Part shown: in pieces, positions 50,371-61,813 of the stretch
Layout: each line of letters opens with the position of its first letter
Numbering within the stretch: the first letter of the stretch is position 1
NCBI GenBank assembly: GCA_965240325.2
Contig: OZ251223.1
Location: 620,001 to 684,000, forward strand
Reading direction: 5' to 3'
From: Rebecca billardiae RCC1528
Taxonomy: Eukaryota; Haptophyta
Length of the DNA: 64,000 nucleotides
Position numbers and translations under genes: made by a program
The notes under the pieces: model-generated
The model's input: the letters and a program-made list of their open reading frames with translations, nothing else
Told to the model about the DNA's origin: nothing
Database searches by the model: none

Positions 50371-51283
50371 TGATGATGAATTACGAGCGACGCGATATAC
50401 AACGACGCGACGCGGATGAGTAGTCCGCCTCTGAGGTCGCGCGCGTCGTCGTGACTAATCTAGACGTCTCGTCGTTGCTGCAGCCCCGACCCCGTCAGCG
50501 CGCCATCATGCGCATCAATATGACTATACAGCGCAATAGGCGGTATACAGCAGTAGTATAACTCAGTACTCACTCCGACACTCGCCGCCCCGACGGCGGT
50601 GGTGACCGCACAGATGATGTTCCCCCCGCCCCGATTTAATCCCCCCACACTGTGCGGGGGCTCACTAGTCACTGGCCAGCCCTGCTCACTGGAGTCTGGG
50701 GACGAGTGGCCGATGATGCTAAACGGCCATATGAAGACGCCCGCACTCCGCAGGTGCAGGTGGCCGACTGGCCGCCGCCGCATCGGCACACGCCTCAGCC
50801 CCAGAGCCCAGAGCGAGCTTGCCAGCGTGGCCCCGCCATGCACCACCCAGGCAGCCGAAGCCAACAGGGTGGGAGGGCAGGGTGAAAACCGCGACGCAGG
50901 CGGTCTCACCAGGGGGAGAGCTTGCTCGCCAGCCGGCGGGCGCGTCGTCCGACTGACAGCCCGCTGTAGGCCTGCTCGTCGCTCGTCACTCTCGTGCTCT
51001 GTGCACCGCAACTTCGGGTCGGGGCCAGATGGAACCGAATTAAAGACCGAATTACTCAGCCGTACACGACAGAGCTCCGCCGCTCTGCGAATGATCGAGA
51101 AGCAGCTTGGCGGCCGGGCGAGGCTAGGAGTCAGGGAGCCAGGGCTGCGGGCTGGGTGCGCACCAGCCCGGGATGAGGAGGTCCTTCGCGGGGCGGTGAG
51201 TTATACCCCCATAAACAGAGGCATTTATAGGGCAATATATAGACGTCCGAGACGGGCCCGGCAGTAATCACTACTAGCGAGAG

Positions 51284-51285
<2 letters not shown>
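50371..51285. other. Intergenic region
   Basis: No gene supported; short frames overlap on both strands without motifs. Confidence 0.45.

Positions 51286-51375
<90 letters not shown>
51286..51375. repeat. GA microsatellite
   Basis: About 45 uninterrupted GA units. Confidence 0.97.
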
Positions 51376-51377
<2 letters not shown>

Positions 51378-51400
51378 CAGTATCATAGCTAGTAGTTTTA

Positions 51401-51698
51401 TGGCCCGCGGTGCAGGGCGGAGCGCGCAGCGTGGAGCCCGCACCAGCGGGCCCGAACAACGTTTCAAAAAGATCTTTGATCAAGAAAAAAGGGACGGGGG
51501 ACGATTTTCATGGCTGGAGGAGACCGAGTTTCGAATTTTGAGACCCTCTCTACCGATGCATCACGGCCGAAAAAGGTCGCGCCCACGGCAAGTTCATAGT
51601 AAAGCGTGGAGTGACGCCCGTCCAAAAAACTTCACGCCCTTTAGGATCCCTAACGTAACGAACCGTTACAAGCGATTTTTCCGGCCAATGAGATTGCA
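51401..51698 (+). repeat. Composite dispersed repeat, copy 1 (modules A, B and tail)
   Basis: Module A (GGCCCGCGGTGCAGGGCGG ... CAAAAAGATCTTTGATCAAG ... AAAAAAGGGACGGGG), then a diverged module B (GGAGACCGAGTTTCGA), then a tail with the small palindrome GTAACGaacCGTTAC and ATGAGATTGC. Related to 53099-53480 and 55283-55436. Probably a non-autonomous mobile element; the open frames within it are not convincing. Confidence 0.7.
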
Positions 51699-52998
51699 GC
51701 AAGGTCCAAGGAGCGATGACGTATCTAGATAGAGATTGCCGCGAACCGATGAGTGACCATGTACGTCCCTTGAATCAGTTGAATCAACTATTCAATCGCG
51801 CCGTGTCTGTATCAGGAGCCGACGAGGCAAGGGTCAGTAGCCGATGGGCCAACCTCGGCGAATCTCAATACTATCTGACGCGAACGGACTTGGTTGGGCG
51901 CGCGCGTGGCCCCGGGCGGCGGCCCACCAGAGGCGGCCCGCGTTTGGAGGCGAGCCACGGGCACGAGGCTCACGAGCGACCGACGCGGGTGAGGACGGCG
52001 ATGGGCAGGTGCGCGCGGCGAATGGCGCCTGGAGCGCGCGGCTGCGGCGGGTCCCGACTGCCGTCGACATCGCGTTCGTCGTGCCCCCGCTCACTCCGCG
52101 CGCCCCCGCCGCCCCTGCCGCCCTGTCGATGCCTCGGCGCGGCCTTGCGCGGCCCCGGCGCGTCCGCGAGCCGGCGCCGCAGCCGCCGCCCTGTGTTCGG
52201 GCTCTCGCAAGCTCGGGGGCAGCGGCGCCTGATGCCGGACTGATCGATCTCTGAGCCTTCGACTTCACCACGCGCCGCCCTTGCCATGCCTTTCCGGGGT
52301 CTCCCAGAACTCTTCTTGATTGAGAGAGAGCAGGCGCGCCGACGATCCGAGTCCATCGTCGGTCGACTCTGAGCGAGGGCTACGCCTCGGAACTGAACGG
52401 TACTCTACGAGGAGGACGAGCTGCGCGGGCGACGGTGGTGCGTGACGTCCCCAGAGCTGGCCGTGCCTCTGCAACGCGTGCCGAGCCTGATCGAGGTGTG
52501 TCAGCTGCCCGTGCACGCGCGGCGAGTGCGCGAACCGGATCACCGGTGCCCTCGCACCTCGGCACCGTGCTCCCTCGGGCTGTCAGCTCCGCGTGGCCTG
52601 GCGTGCACGTAGAGTTGCGCTCATGCGTCGATCACGCCTCGCGCCCGCCTGTCGGCCGTCGCGCAGGCGCTGGTCGAACCCTACTCGGACCCTACTCCTC
52701 CAGCCCTACTCCCGGGCGCTGCCGGCGCGGGGGGTGACCCCGGGGACAGCGGTCAGCAGCAGCGGCCCGAACGAATCCGCGGCCCCGCACCGTGCTCCCT
52801 GGCTGTCAGCTCCGCGTGGCCTGGTGTGCACGTGGAGTCGCGCTCATGCGTCGATCACGCCTCGTCGCATCCGCCTGTACACAATCGGCGCCGCGCCGGC
52901 GGCTGCAATGGGCCCGCCCGGCGCGGCGGGCGGCGGCGCGCCGCTGATGGAGTCTAGTTGTACGGGCATATGCAACTGGTCTGTCAATAGACGACTGC
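51699..52998. other. Gene-poor region
   Basis: GC-rich and Arg/Ala-coding in every frame, with no motif. Contains two related stretches around 52565-52650 and 52790-52865 that share CACCGTGCTCCCT and CTCCGCGTGGCCTGG, followed by GTTGCGCTCATGCGTCGATC-like sequence: a local duplication of about 75 bases. Confidence 0.45.
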
Positions 52999-53480
52999 GA
53001 CGGAGGGTGCACCGCCACCGCGGGCCCTGAACTACGTTCGTTCTACGGAAAAAGGACCGCGGAACGCGGTCATATATAGTTTAAATAAATAATAATGATG
53101 GCCCGCGGTGCAGGGCGGAGCGCGCGAACCACGTTTCAAAAAGATCTTTGATCAAGAAAAAAGGGACGGGGGGCGAAAAAAAGGGACGGGGGCGATTTTG
53201 GCCCGCGGTGCAGGGCGGAGCGCGCAGCGTGGAGCCCGCACCAGCGGGCCCGAACCACGTTTCAAAAAGATCTTTGATCAAGAAAAAAGGGACGGGGGGC
53301 GATTTTTAGGGCTGGCGGAGACCGAGTTTCGAGTTTTTGAGATCGCATAGAGAGGTCTATTAGGCCGAAAAAACCGCGCCCAGCTGATTCCCTTAAGTAA
53401 AGTGCGATCTGGACGTCAGCTGGACGTGACATTAGTGTAACGGTTCGTTACGAGCGCGATTTTAAGTATGAGATTGCCGC
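52999..53480 (+). repeat. Composite dispersed repeat, copy 2 (hairpin, partial A, full A, B, tail)
   Basis: Begins with the hairpin repeat (hairpin at 53055-53071). It is followed by a shortened module A (53099-53198), a full module A (53199-53305), module B (53307-53370) and a tail ending ATGAGATTGCCGCC. The doubled A suggests nested insertion or unequal exchange. Confidence 0.75.
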
Positions 53481-53513
53481 CAACCGCCAACCGATAAAAA
53501 CGGCCAGGCAAGG

Positions 53514-53649
53514 GATCGGGAAACTTGATCACCTCCAACTGTGAATAGTAAAATGCTCTCCCCGAGCGCGCCTGTCGCCTCGATCGGGAAACTTGATCAC
53601 CTCCAACTGTGAATAGTAAAATGCTCTCCCCGAGCGCGCCTGTCGCCTC
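53514..53649 (+). repeat. 68-bp tandem duplication
   Basis: Two adjacent 68-base units (53514-53581 and 53582-53649) starting GATCGGGAAACTTGATCACC. Identical by eye. Confidence 0.9.
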
Positions 53650-53743
53650 GCAGGCCGCGCGTCTCGCCCTCTCTCCGCTCTCCCCGAGGCTGAGCTCGCG
53701 GCCCGCCTGTCACCTCGCAGGCGCGCGCCACGGACACATGCGC

Positions 53744-54578
53744 GACGAGATCGCGGCGGGGGCGGCGAGATCGCGGCGGGGGCGACGGGCAACAACCTGC
53801 CCGCGGGCGCGTTCGTCACTCGAGGAGCAGCGCGCAAGGGCGAGCCGAGTCCGGAGCACGCGAGCTCGTCGCTCGCCGACCAGAGCAGTCAGCAGAGCGC
53901 GCCGCCCGCCGCCGCCGAGCGAGCGGCGCGGCAGAGCTGATGAGCCGGATGCGCCCGGAGCTCGCGCGGCTGAAGGGCGAGCTCGAGCACGCGAGCTCGC
54001 GCCTCGACGCCGAGCCCGAGCTCCTCCTCAACTCGGTCGACGGCGGCGCGGAGGTCCGGCAGCAGCGTGAGGACTCACAGACAGTGTGAGTGAGCCGCGC
54101 GCAGCTCAGCCTGCCGCTGGCAGCCGCCGTCTTCGAGGCCGACGCGGCGGAGGAGGCGGCGGGCGACGAGATCGCGGCGGGGGCGGCGAGATCGCGGCGG
54201 GGGCGACGGGCAACAACCTGCCCGCGGGCGCGTTCGTCACTCGAGGAGCAGCGCGCAAGGGCGAGCCGAGTCCGGAGCACGCGAGCTCGTCGCTCGCCGA
54301 CCGGAGCAGAGCGCGCCGCCCGCCGCCGCCGAGCGAGCGGCGCGGCAGAGCTGATGAGCCGGATGCGCCCGGAGCTCGCGCGGCTGAAGGGCGAGCTCGA
54401 GCACGCGAGCTCGCGCCTCGACGCCGAGCGCGAGCTCCTCCTCAACTCGGTCGACGGCGGCGCGGAGGTCCGGCAGCAGCGTGAGGACTCACAGACAGTG
54501 TGAGTGAGCCGCGCGCAGCTCAGCCTGCCGCTGGCAGCCGCCGTCTTCGAGGCCGACGCGGCGGAGGAGGCGGCGGGC
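53744..54578 (+). repeat. Tandem segmental duplication of about 420 bp with exon-like coding content
   Basis: Unit 1 is 53744-54164 (421 bp) and unit 2 is 54165-54578 (414 bp); apart from a 7-bp deletion and a few substitutions they are the same. Each carries a plus-strand coiled-coil-like frame (RPELARLKGELEHASSRLDA, then LLNSVDGGAEVRQQ), ending at CAGT followed by GTGAGTGAGC, which looks like a 5' splice site. This may be a duplicated exon of a decayed gene. An antisense frame of 421 codons also crosses both units but has no motif. Confidence 0.8.
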
Positions 54579-55208
54579 GAGCACGGCGGCGCGGTAGAGC
54601 AGGCGCGCACGCGCGGCGGCAGGCGCGACGCGCCGCTCGCCTCGTTCCACCGCCCCGAGCTCCGCTCGGTCGGTCTCGGTGCGCGGCTGCGCAGCCGGCA
54701 GGCCGGCGGGCCAGCAGTCTGCAGTGGCGCGCGCTCTCGCTCTGCCGGCACGAGGCGTGCCGGCTGAGCGACCAGCGGCCCGTCGTCGAGCGCATGGCGC
54801 AGGGCGAGTACCTCAAGCAGGTGCGCCCGCTCGCGCGCACGCGCCGGCTCGCGACCAGCGGCCCTTCGTCGAGCGCATGGCGCAGCGCGAGCACCTTGCA
54901 AGCTGAAGCAGGTGCGCCCGCACGCGCGCACGCGCCGGCCCGGCGCCGCGCGGCGCCTCTCGCCCTCTCGCCCTGTGCGCGCCGCCGCCCCGCTTCCCCG
55001 CGCGGCCCGTCCGCGCCTCTCGCCCTGCGAGCGCGCCGCCCCGCTTCCCCGCGCGGCCCGTCCGCTGGTGTCCCATGCCACCCTCGGCCGCGCGCGCCCG
55101 CATACTCGCGCCGAGTCCGAGACTCGGTCTCGGGTCTGACTCTCCCTCTCAGAGTGGCTGAACTGTCTTTCTGACTCGGACTGACTGACTCGTCAGTCTC
55201 AACCACTG
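54579..55208. other. GC-rich region after the tandem duplication
   Basis: Short internal repeats, for example GCGACCAGCGGCCC with GTCGAGCGCATGGCGCAG at 54770 and 54853, and CGCGGCCCGTCCGC repeated near 55003-55065. No gene supported. Confidence 0.4.
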
Positions 55209-55436
55209 CGCCGCGGGCCCCCAACTGCGTTGGTTCTACGGAAAAGGACCGCGGAACGCGGTCATTAGTTACTCACTAAAGTTAGGGCTGGCGGAGACCG
55301 AGTTTCGAGTTTTTGAGATCGCATAGAGAGGTCTATTAGGCCGAAAAACACCGCGTCCACGATATTCCCTAAGTAAAGTGCGATCTGGACGTCCGAGCCG
55401 GACGTGACTTTAGCGTAACGGTTCGTTACGAGCGAA
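55209..55436 (+). repeat. Composite dispersed repeat, copy 3 (hairpin, B, tail)
   Basis: Hairpin repeat at 55209-55265 (GACCGCG-gaa-CGCGGTC at 55247-55263), then module B directly (from 55284), then a tail with GTAACGgttCGTTAC. Module A is absent. Confidence 0.75.
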
Positions 55437-56379
55437 TCGTATTCGTCGTCCCGGATCGCGTGACGTCCGGACTGGGCCACATCCGGATCGTCGGAGGTGA
55501 CGTGCCCCGGCACGATGGCGGATGCCGGGACGGCGCCTGCACGTGCCTCCGGACCCGCCTCCCGCTTGCTGCTCACGCAGTCAGCTGCGACCGTGGCGCA
55601 TGATCGCAGAAGCAGTGCCGGCAGTACGGCCTGCATCAGCTAGTCATAGTGCCGCGCCGTCGTGGCGCGCGCGGTACGGTTGCGCGTTTGCAGCGCTCGC
55701 CGCTCGGCGACGGCACGCGCGTGCGGCTCAGGTGTGTCAAATGCGGTCTCGTCGGCGCGCTTTCGCCTGCCACCTCGTGCACCCGTGCCGCCAGTTTCAT
55801 CGTCTTCATGAGGACTGCTGCTGCTGTCGCCATCCGCTCTCCATCACCCCGAGTCGCGCGGCGCGCGCGGTAGGCACTAGGCAGGGCGTACGGTCACTCA
55901 CCCGTGCAACGGGTCAAGTGGCCAGAGTACGTCTGGTCGTTGGCTGGCACGGGCCGCAGCGCTAAAGCACCCTGCTGTCACACCCGACTCCTTCAGTACT
56001 CCGAGCTCCGCGGCACGACTCACTCGGCACGATCGCGGACGGGTCGGATCCGAGCTGATCAGCAGCCAGAGGCAGAGTTGGACACAGTTTGGCAGCTACT
56101 AGTAGTAATTCCGATGCCGATGGCACGATCGCGGACGGGTCGGATCCGAGCTGATCAGCCAGTTGGACATTTGGCAGCTAGTTGTCAGACGGACGTCCGA
56201 TTTGACGACCGGTGCCGGGTGCGGTCTCAGGTCCGCTGCTGTGATTGTGTGAAGTGTGAATGAATGAGTCTCGCAGTCGCGCAGGCAGGGCGACGGTCGG
56301 ACTAATAGCTTCAGTCATCTCAGAACCGACTTCAACTGGCGAACTGCCACTACGGCGGAGAGCCGCGATTGCACGGCCA
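55437..56379. other. Gene-poor region with a 38-bp direct repeat
   Basis: 56026-56063 and 56122-56159 are identical 38-base direct repeats (GGCACGATCGCGGACGGGTC at their start), each followed by GTTGGACA and TTTGGCAGCTA. No gene supported. Confidence 0.5.
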
Positions 56380-56436
56380 CCGCGGGCCCCCAACTGCGTT
56401 GATTCTATGCAGAAAAGGACCGCGGAACGCGGTCAT
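56380..56436 (+). repeat. Hairpin-ended repeat, copy 4
   Basis: CCGCGGGCCCCCAACTGCGTT then GATTCTATGC and the hairpin at 56418-56434. Not followed by modules A or B. Confidence 0.7.
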
Positions 56437-56591
56437 AACTAATTCTCGCGCGTACGGTGTAGTTTCATGAGTCTATGGCAGTACTCTGACGATTTCGGAG
56501 TCGATTCGAGTCGTACTACTATATACTCCGTCGCGCTGCTGCTGGGTATTTGAGCAGCATCAGAGTCGTTTGCTGCCGCTGCCACCGGCAC

Positions 56592-59036
56592 TCATGCTGG
56601 CGGTGGCGGCGACGATTGCTGCTGTCGTCGTGGCATTACAGCCGTGCCGCCGGGGCATACCTGTTGCAGTGTTGACGCGGTCAGACGCCCGTTGCGACGC
56701 AGCTTGTTGATTCTGGATGGCGGTTGCCCGAATTGCCTGCGCAGCTTGTAGGCCTCGCGCTCCAGCGTCTGAGTGCCATTGAACTGACCATAGCACGTGA
56801 AAGCGGCGCCCTTGACAATCGAGGCCTCACCCTGCGCCTTCAGGGTCGGGATGCGCTTGGCCAGCTTGACAATGCTCTCGCTGACGTAATTGGTGATGTT
56901 GGGCAGCAGCGTGACAATCTTGCTGGAGGTCAGCCAAGGGCCGCACATGTTCAGCTGGCGCTGCTTCGGGTACTGCGAGGGGCGATGCAAGCCCGAGGCG
57001 CGACAGCATCGCGCGCGCGCGCGTGGGCAGGAGCGCGTGAGCACATGGGCACGCGGCGCGCTCAGTGCGCGCTTACTTGCGCGCACGCTCAAGGGCGCGG
57101 CGCGCACGTAGAACACAAAGTCGATGCACATCTCCGCCTCTGACTTGAAGCCGAACGACAGCTCCTTCTCTCGCGCGATTCGCTCCGGCACGCGGTACGT
57201 GCAGTCCACCGTCCACCAGTCGCCGCGCTCGATCGTCGAGCCGGCGCCCACCGAGCGTGCCTCGGGCGCGGACGACGCGCCAAAGTCAAAGTACTCGATG
57301 CTGTCCGCGCGCTTGACGCGGCCCTTGGCGTCGTACTGCGTCGTGACCATGTGCGACCCGTAGGTGTGCATGTGCAGCCCGCGGCGGAAGATGTGCAGCG
57401 CGGGCACCTTCACCTTCTCCATCGTGCACTTGGGCGGGCACACGTACGTGAAGCGATTCAAGCCCGAGCCCACCTGCAGCCCGGCGGAGGCCACGGCCGG
57501 GTCGCCGAGCTGGAGGACGCCAACGTCGTACTTGCGCAGCTGGTCCGTCACGTAGAGGTCGACACCGGACGAGTCGTACACCTCCGCGCCCGGCGCGATC
57601 TCGTAGTGGAACTGCAGTGGTGGGAGGGATCGGGCGCGGGGGGCAGCAGCACGGCATCCGGGCGGAGGCGAGGCGTCCATTGGTGGGTGGCAGCGCCCGG
57701 TTGGAGCCACACGGCATCAAGCCCTGTTGACAGCCTTGGGCTGATGCTCGGAGCGCCCGGCGCGGAAGTCCGAGCCGCGCGCGGCGCAGACGGCACGCGC
57801 GCGCGTCGCGGGCCGCGGCCGCACCTGCAGCGTGAACGAGCGGTAGTGCTTGTCGCCCGCGCGGATCCCCGCCTCGGCGGGCGTGATCAGCGGCCCGACG
57901 CCCTTCGTCCAGAACCAGAGGTCGTCGGCAAAGTACTCGCTCACCATCTTGATGCACGGGGCCTCCGAGCCCTTGAAGCCAAAGTGGTGAATCACGTTCA
58001 CGTTCTCCTTCGGCTCGATGTGCGCGTCGATCGCCACGATGTGCACCGACTGCCCCTTGAGCAGCCCAGACACCGCCTTCGCGTCGAAGCACACGTTCGT
58101 GTACATGGCCGCCGAGTCCTGCGCCATGCGCTGCACGCGCTTGTGCTGGCTGGCCAGCGTGACGACGCGCACGCTCGGGTCGGCCTTGAGGTTGGCGAGC
58201 GGGTCGTGCACGCAGTTGCGCGCGTGGAAGCGCAGCTGCGTCACGATCAGCGCGTCGTGGCCGTGCGCGTGCTCGCCTGGCGGAGCCTGCGCGTGCTCCG
58301 CCGAGTACGCACCCACGCCCGCCATCAGCACCACCTTGGTTGGCAGCCATGGCATCTCGCCGTCGATCTCGAAGTCACGGTCCTGCGTGCGGTCGTCCGA
58401 GCGCACGCGGCGCGCCATCTGCACGTACGCTCGGAGGCCGCCGTCCGGCGTGGGCTCGGCCCTGGCGCTCAGCAGCTGCCAGTTGGCGCACAGATCTCGG
58501 ATGAGGTGCGGCGTCTCGCGCGTGTGCGCGTCCATCAGCACGCCGGTGGACGACTGGTAGTAGGCGACGTCCGCGCCGAGCATGCGCCCAGCCTCGCCAA
58601 GGCCGAAGAGGATCCACCACCCCTTGCTCCGTGCGAGCGCGGCGGTGCTGTTGTCGAAGCGAGCGACGAGCATGAGCGCGATGGATCTGTTGCCGCACGC
58701 CGTGCGCTCGGGCTGCCGTGGCGGCTCGCCGAGGGGGCGCTGTCGCGCCTTGGACGCGGACGTGGTACTTTTAGGCGATGTGGACCAACCCATGGCGAGC
58801 TCTCTGCCGTGGCCTCGCAACCGTGGCGGCAGCGCGTGATGCACCTTGCGCGTGACGAGACTCTGGTAGTGGCAGCTGTGCCGTGCAGATGACTCGAACG
58901 TCCAGTGCACCTCGATGCTCGGCTCATGCTGGCGCTCATACGCCGCTGCGCACGTGAACCCACGCTCCGTCGAGCGCCCAAGCGAGTCGGGCGCCGAGTG
59001 CCCCAGCAGCAGGGCGAGCAGCGCGGCGGAGACCAT
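56592..59036 (-). CDS. DOMON and copper type II monooxygenase (DBH/MOXD1-like), copy 1
   Basis: 698 aa. Exons on the minus strand: 59036-57825, 57611-57108, 56972-56592; both introns are GT-AG and phase 0. The last exon might be spliced again near 56657 (GTATGCC donor), so the C-terminus is tentative. Residues 1-17 are a signal peptide. A DOMON domain follows (WWILFGLGEAGRMLGADVAYY), then the two copper domains. Copper ligands by alignment with dopamine beta-hydroxylase: H350 and H351 (NVIHHF), H406 (FHYEIA), H484 and H486 (GLHMHT), M565 (AEMC). All are present, so it is probably an active ascorbate-dependent hydroxylase of the secretory pathway. Substrate unknown. Divergent, inverted paralog of the next gene. 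Confidence 0.85.
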
Positions 59037-59274
59037 GCCGCCACAACCCACCTTGCCTCCTTGTGGGCACCGGAGCTAGGACCGGCGCCCACACGTATCC
59101 TGTCACCAAAGAAATAGAGGGGGCGGTGCACACCTGTCACGCGCCTCCAATAATGTTGGGCGACGACGACGTCACGGCACGAAAGCGAATGATGAGCCAA
59201 TGAAATAATACAGGGATGAGGGCTGCGCTGCGCCGTGGGAGCGCTCCGCCAAGCCCTGCTCACAAGCACGCACG
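59037..59274. promoter_or_regulatory. Shared upstream region of two divergent paralogs
   Basis: 238 nt between the start codons of the inverted monooxygenase copies; probably a bidirectional promoter and the axis of the inverted duplication. Contains an AT-richer patch at 59175-59212. Confidence 0.45.
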
Positions 59275-61813
59275 ATGGTTGTTGCACCGGGAGCGCTCTG
59301 GCTCCTGCTTCGAGTGCTTGGTCACGCAGCGCCCGACTCCCTTGGGCGCTCGGCCGAGCGTGGGTTCACGTGTAGTGCGGTATACACCCGCCAGCAAGAC
59401 CCGAGCATCGAGGTGCACTGGACCTTCGAACCCTTGCCGCACAGCCGGTGCGACTTTGTCTCCGAGGAGCGGCTTAGGCGCGCGCAGGCGCGTCCTCGGC
59501 CACCATCGGGCGGGCGCCGCCTTCAGACGGTGCTCACGACGGGCGGTGGCGGGCCAAGCATAGCGTCCTCGTTCAAGGAGCGGCTGGCACGCGCGCGATC
59601 GCGCTGGACGCAGAAGCGATCATCGTCTTCATCAGGCACCGCGGCTGGCGAGCCGTCGAGCGGGCCTGACCGAATCCCGATGCGCCCCACGGGCCGATTG
59701 CCGCCGCTGCCCGAGCGCACGGCGTGCGGCAAGCGCTCCATCGCGCTCATGCTCGTCGCTCGCTTCGACAACAGCACCGCCGCGCTCGCTCGGAGCAAGG
59801 GGTGGTGGATCCTCTTCGGCCTCGGCGAGGCTGGGCGCATGCTCGGCGCGGACGTCGCCTACTACCAGTCGTCCACGGGCGTGCTGATGGACGCGCACAC
59901 GCGCGAGACGCCGCACCTCATCCAAGACACGTGCGCCAACTGGCAGCTGCTGAGCGCCAGGGCCGAGCCTACGCCGGACGGCGGCCTCCGAGCGTACGTG
60001 CAGATGGCGCGCCGCGTGCGCTCGGACGACCGCACGCAGGACCGTGACTTCGAGATCGACGGCGAGATGCCATGGCTGCCGACCAAGGTGGTGCTGATGG
60101 CGGGCGTGGGTGCGTACTCGGCGGAGCACGCGCAGGCTCCGCCAGGCGCGCACGCGCACGGCCGCGACGCGCTGATCGTGACGCAGCTGCGCTTCCACGC
60201 GCGCAACTGCGTGCACGACCCGCTCGCCAACCTCAAGGCCGACCCGAGCGTGCGCGTCGTCACGCTGGCCAGCCAGCACAAGCGCGTGCAGCGCATGACT
60301 CAGGACTCACCCGGCATGTACACGAACGTGTGCTTCGACGCGAAGGCCGTGTCGGGGCTGCTGCAGGGGCAGTCGGTGCACGTCGTGGCGATCGACGCGC
60401 ACATCGAGCCGAAGGAGAACGTGAACGTGATCCACCACTTTGGCTTCAAGGGCTCGGAGGTGCCGTGCATGAAGATGGTAAGTGAGTACCTCGCGGACGA
60501 CCTCTGGTTCTGGACACAGGGCGTTGGGCCGCTGATCACGCCCGCCGAGGCGGGGATCCGCGCGGGCGAGGGCCACTACCGCTCGTTCACGCTGCAGGTG
60601 TGCCATGCGGCCCGCGGCGCGTTCGCAGCTGCCGGTTGGCGCTGGCGGCGATTGCACGGCTCACCCGTCTCCCCGCCCGCCCTTCCGCTCGCACCTCGCC
60701 GCACTATGACTATGTACTTGTTGTCACTTGTTGCCGCTCGCAGTTCCACTACGAGATCGCGCCCGGCCAGGAGGTGTACGACTCGTCCGGTGTCGACCTC
60801 TACGTGACGGACCAGCTGCGCAAGTACGACATCGGCGTCCTCCAGCTCGGCGACCCGGCAGTGGCCTCGTCCAGCCTGCCCGTGGGCGTCGGCCTCAATC
60901 GCTTCACGTACGTGTGTCCGCCCAAGTGCACGACGGAGAAGGTGAAGGTGCCCGCGCTGCACATCTTCCGCCGCGGGCTGCACATGCACACCTTCGGCGC
61001 GCACATGGTCACGACGCAGTACGACGCCAAGGGCAGCGTCAAGCGCGCGGACAGCATCGAGTACTTCGACTTTGGCGCGTCGTCCGCGCCCGAGGCACGC
61101 TCGGTGGGCGCCGGCTCGACGATCGAGCGCGGCGACTGGTGGACGGTGGACTGCACGTACCGCGTGCCGGAGAAGGTGGGGCGTCAGACACGCCTGTCTT
61201 TCGGCTTCAAGTCCGCGGCGGAGATGTGCATCGACTTTGTGTTCTACGTGCGCGCAGCGCCGACTCGCCCATGCGCGCGACCGCGCGTGATGCAGTGATC
61301 TTCTTGTTGTCGGCCGGTGTTGTCCCCACGCGCGCCCCCTCCATCTGCTCCACGCTGCGCTGCTCACAACCCCTTTTTCACGTCCCGGTGCATGGATCAT
61401 CCTCGCTGTGTGCGCAGTACCCCAAGCAGCGCCAAATGAACATGTGCGGCCCGTGGCTCAGCTCCTCAAAGATCGTCACTTTGCTGCCCAACATCACAAA
61501 GGTGGTGCCGCAGAACGTGCTCAACTTCATGAAGAGCCTGCCGCCCATGCAAGCAGAGGGCGAGGACTCTATCGTCGAAGGCACGTCGATGACATGCTGG
61601 GGTCGATACAACGGCACGCAGCGGCTGCGCAATGAGGACGCGCTGCACCGAAAGTTTGGGCGGCCGCCAGTCCTAGGGCGCCCTTCCGACAGCCTGTCGG
61701 CAGCTTCAGGAGACGCTTCGTCAGCAGCGGCGTCGTGCCGGCCATCGCCACAGCTGGCTGGGCTTGTCACACGGCCGTCGTCGACGACTGCCTCGCCATC
61801 GAGGACATCGTAG
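59275..61813 (+). CDS. DOMON and copper type II monooxygenase (DBH/MOXD1-like), copy 2
   Basis: 740 aa. Exons 59275-60597, 60744-61247, 61418-61813; the intron positions match those of copy 1 (GT-AG, phase 0), and the second exon has the same length (168 codons). Signal peptide at 1-21. The DOMON and monooxygenase domains are almost identical to copy 1 over most of their length. Ligands H387, H388, H443, H521, H523 and M602 are all present. Differences: a Ser/Arg-rich insert of roughly 40 residues before the DOMON domain, and an unrelated Ser/Ala-rich C-terminus. Expected to hydroxylate a small or peptide substrate with ascorbate and oxygen in the secretory pathway. Confidence 0.88.

Noticed and set aside
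51401-51732. Plus-strand frame with FKKIFDQEKRDGG, also present at 53108
   Set aside because: It falls in the dispersed repeat, and the frame is broken differently in each copy.
53816-55081. Minus-strand frame of 421 codons across the tandem duplication
   Set aside because: Arg/Ser/Ala composition, no start that fits a family, no motif; the plus-strand coiled-coil frame is more protein-like.
53514-56159. Direct repeats that might suggest a CRISPR array
   Set aside because: Only two copies each, adjacent or 58 nt apart, in a eukaryotic context.
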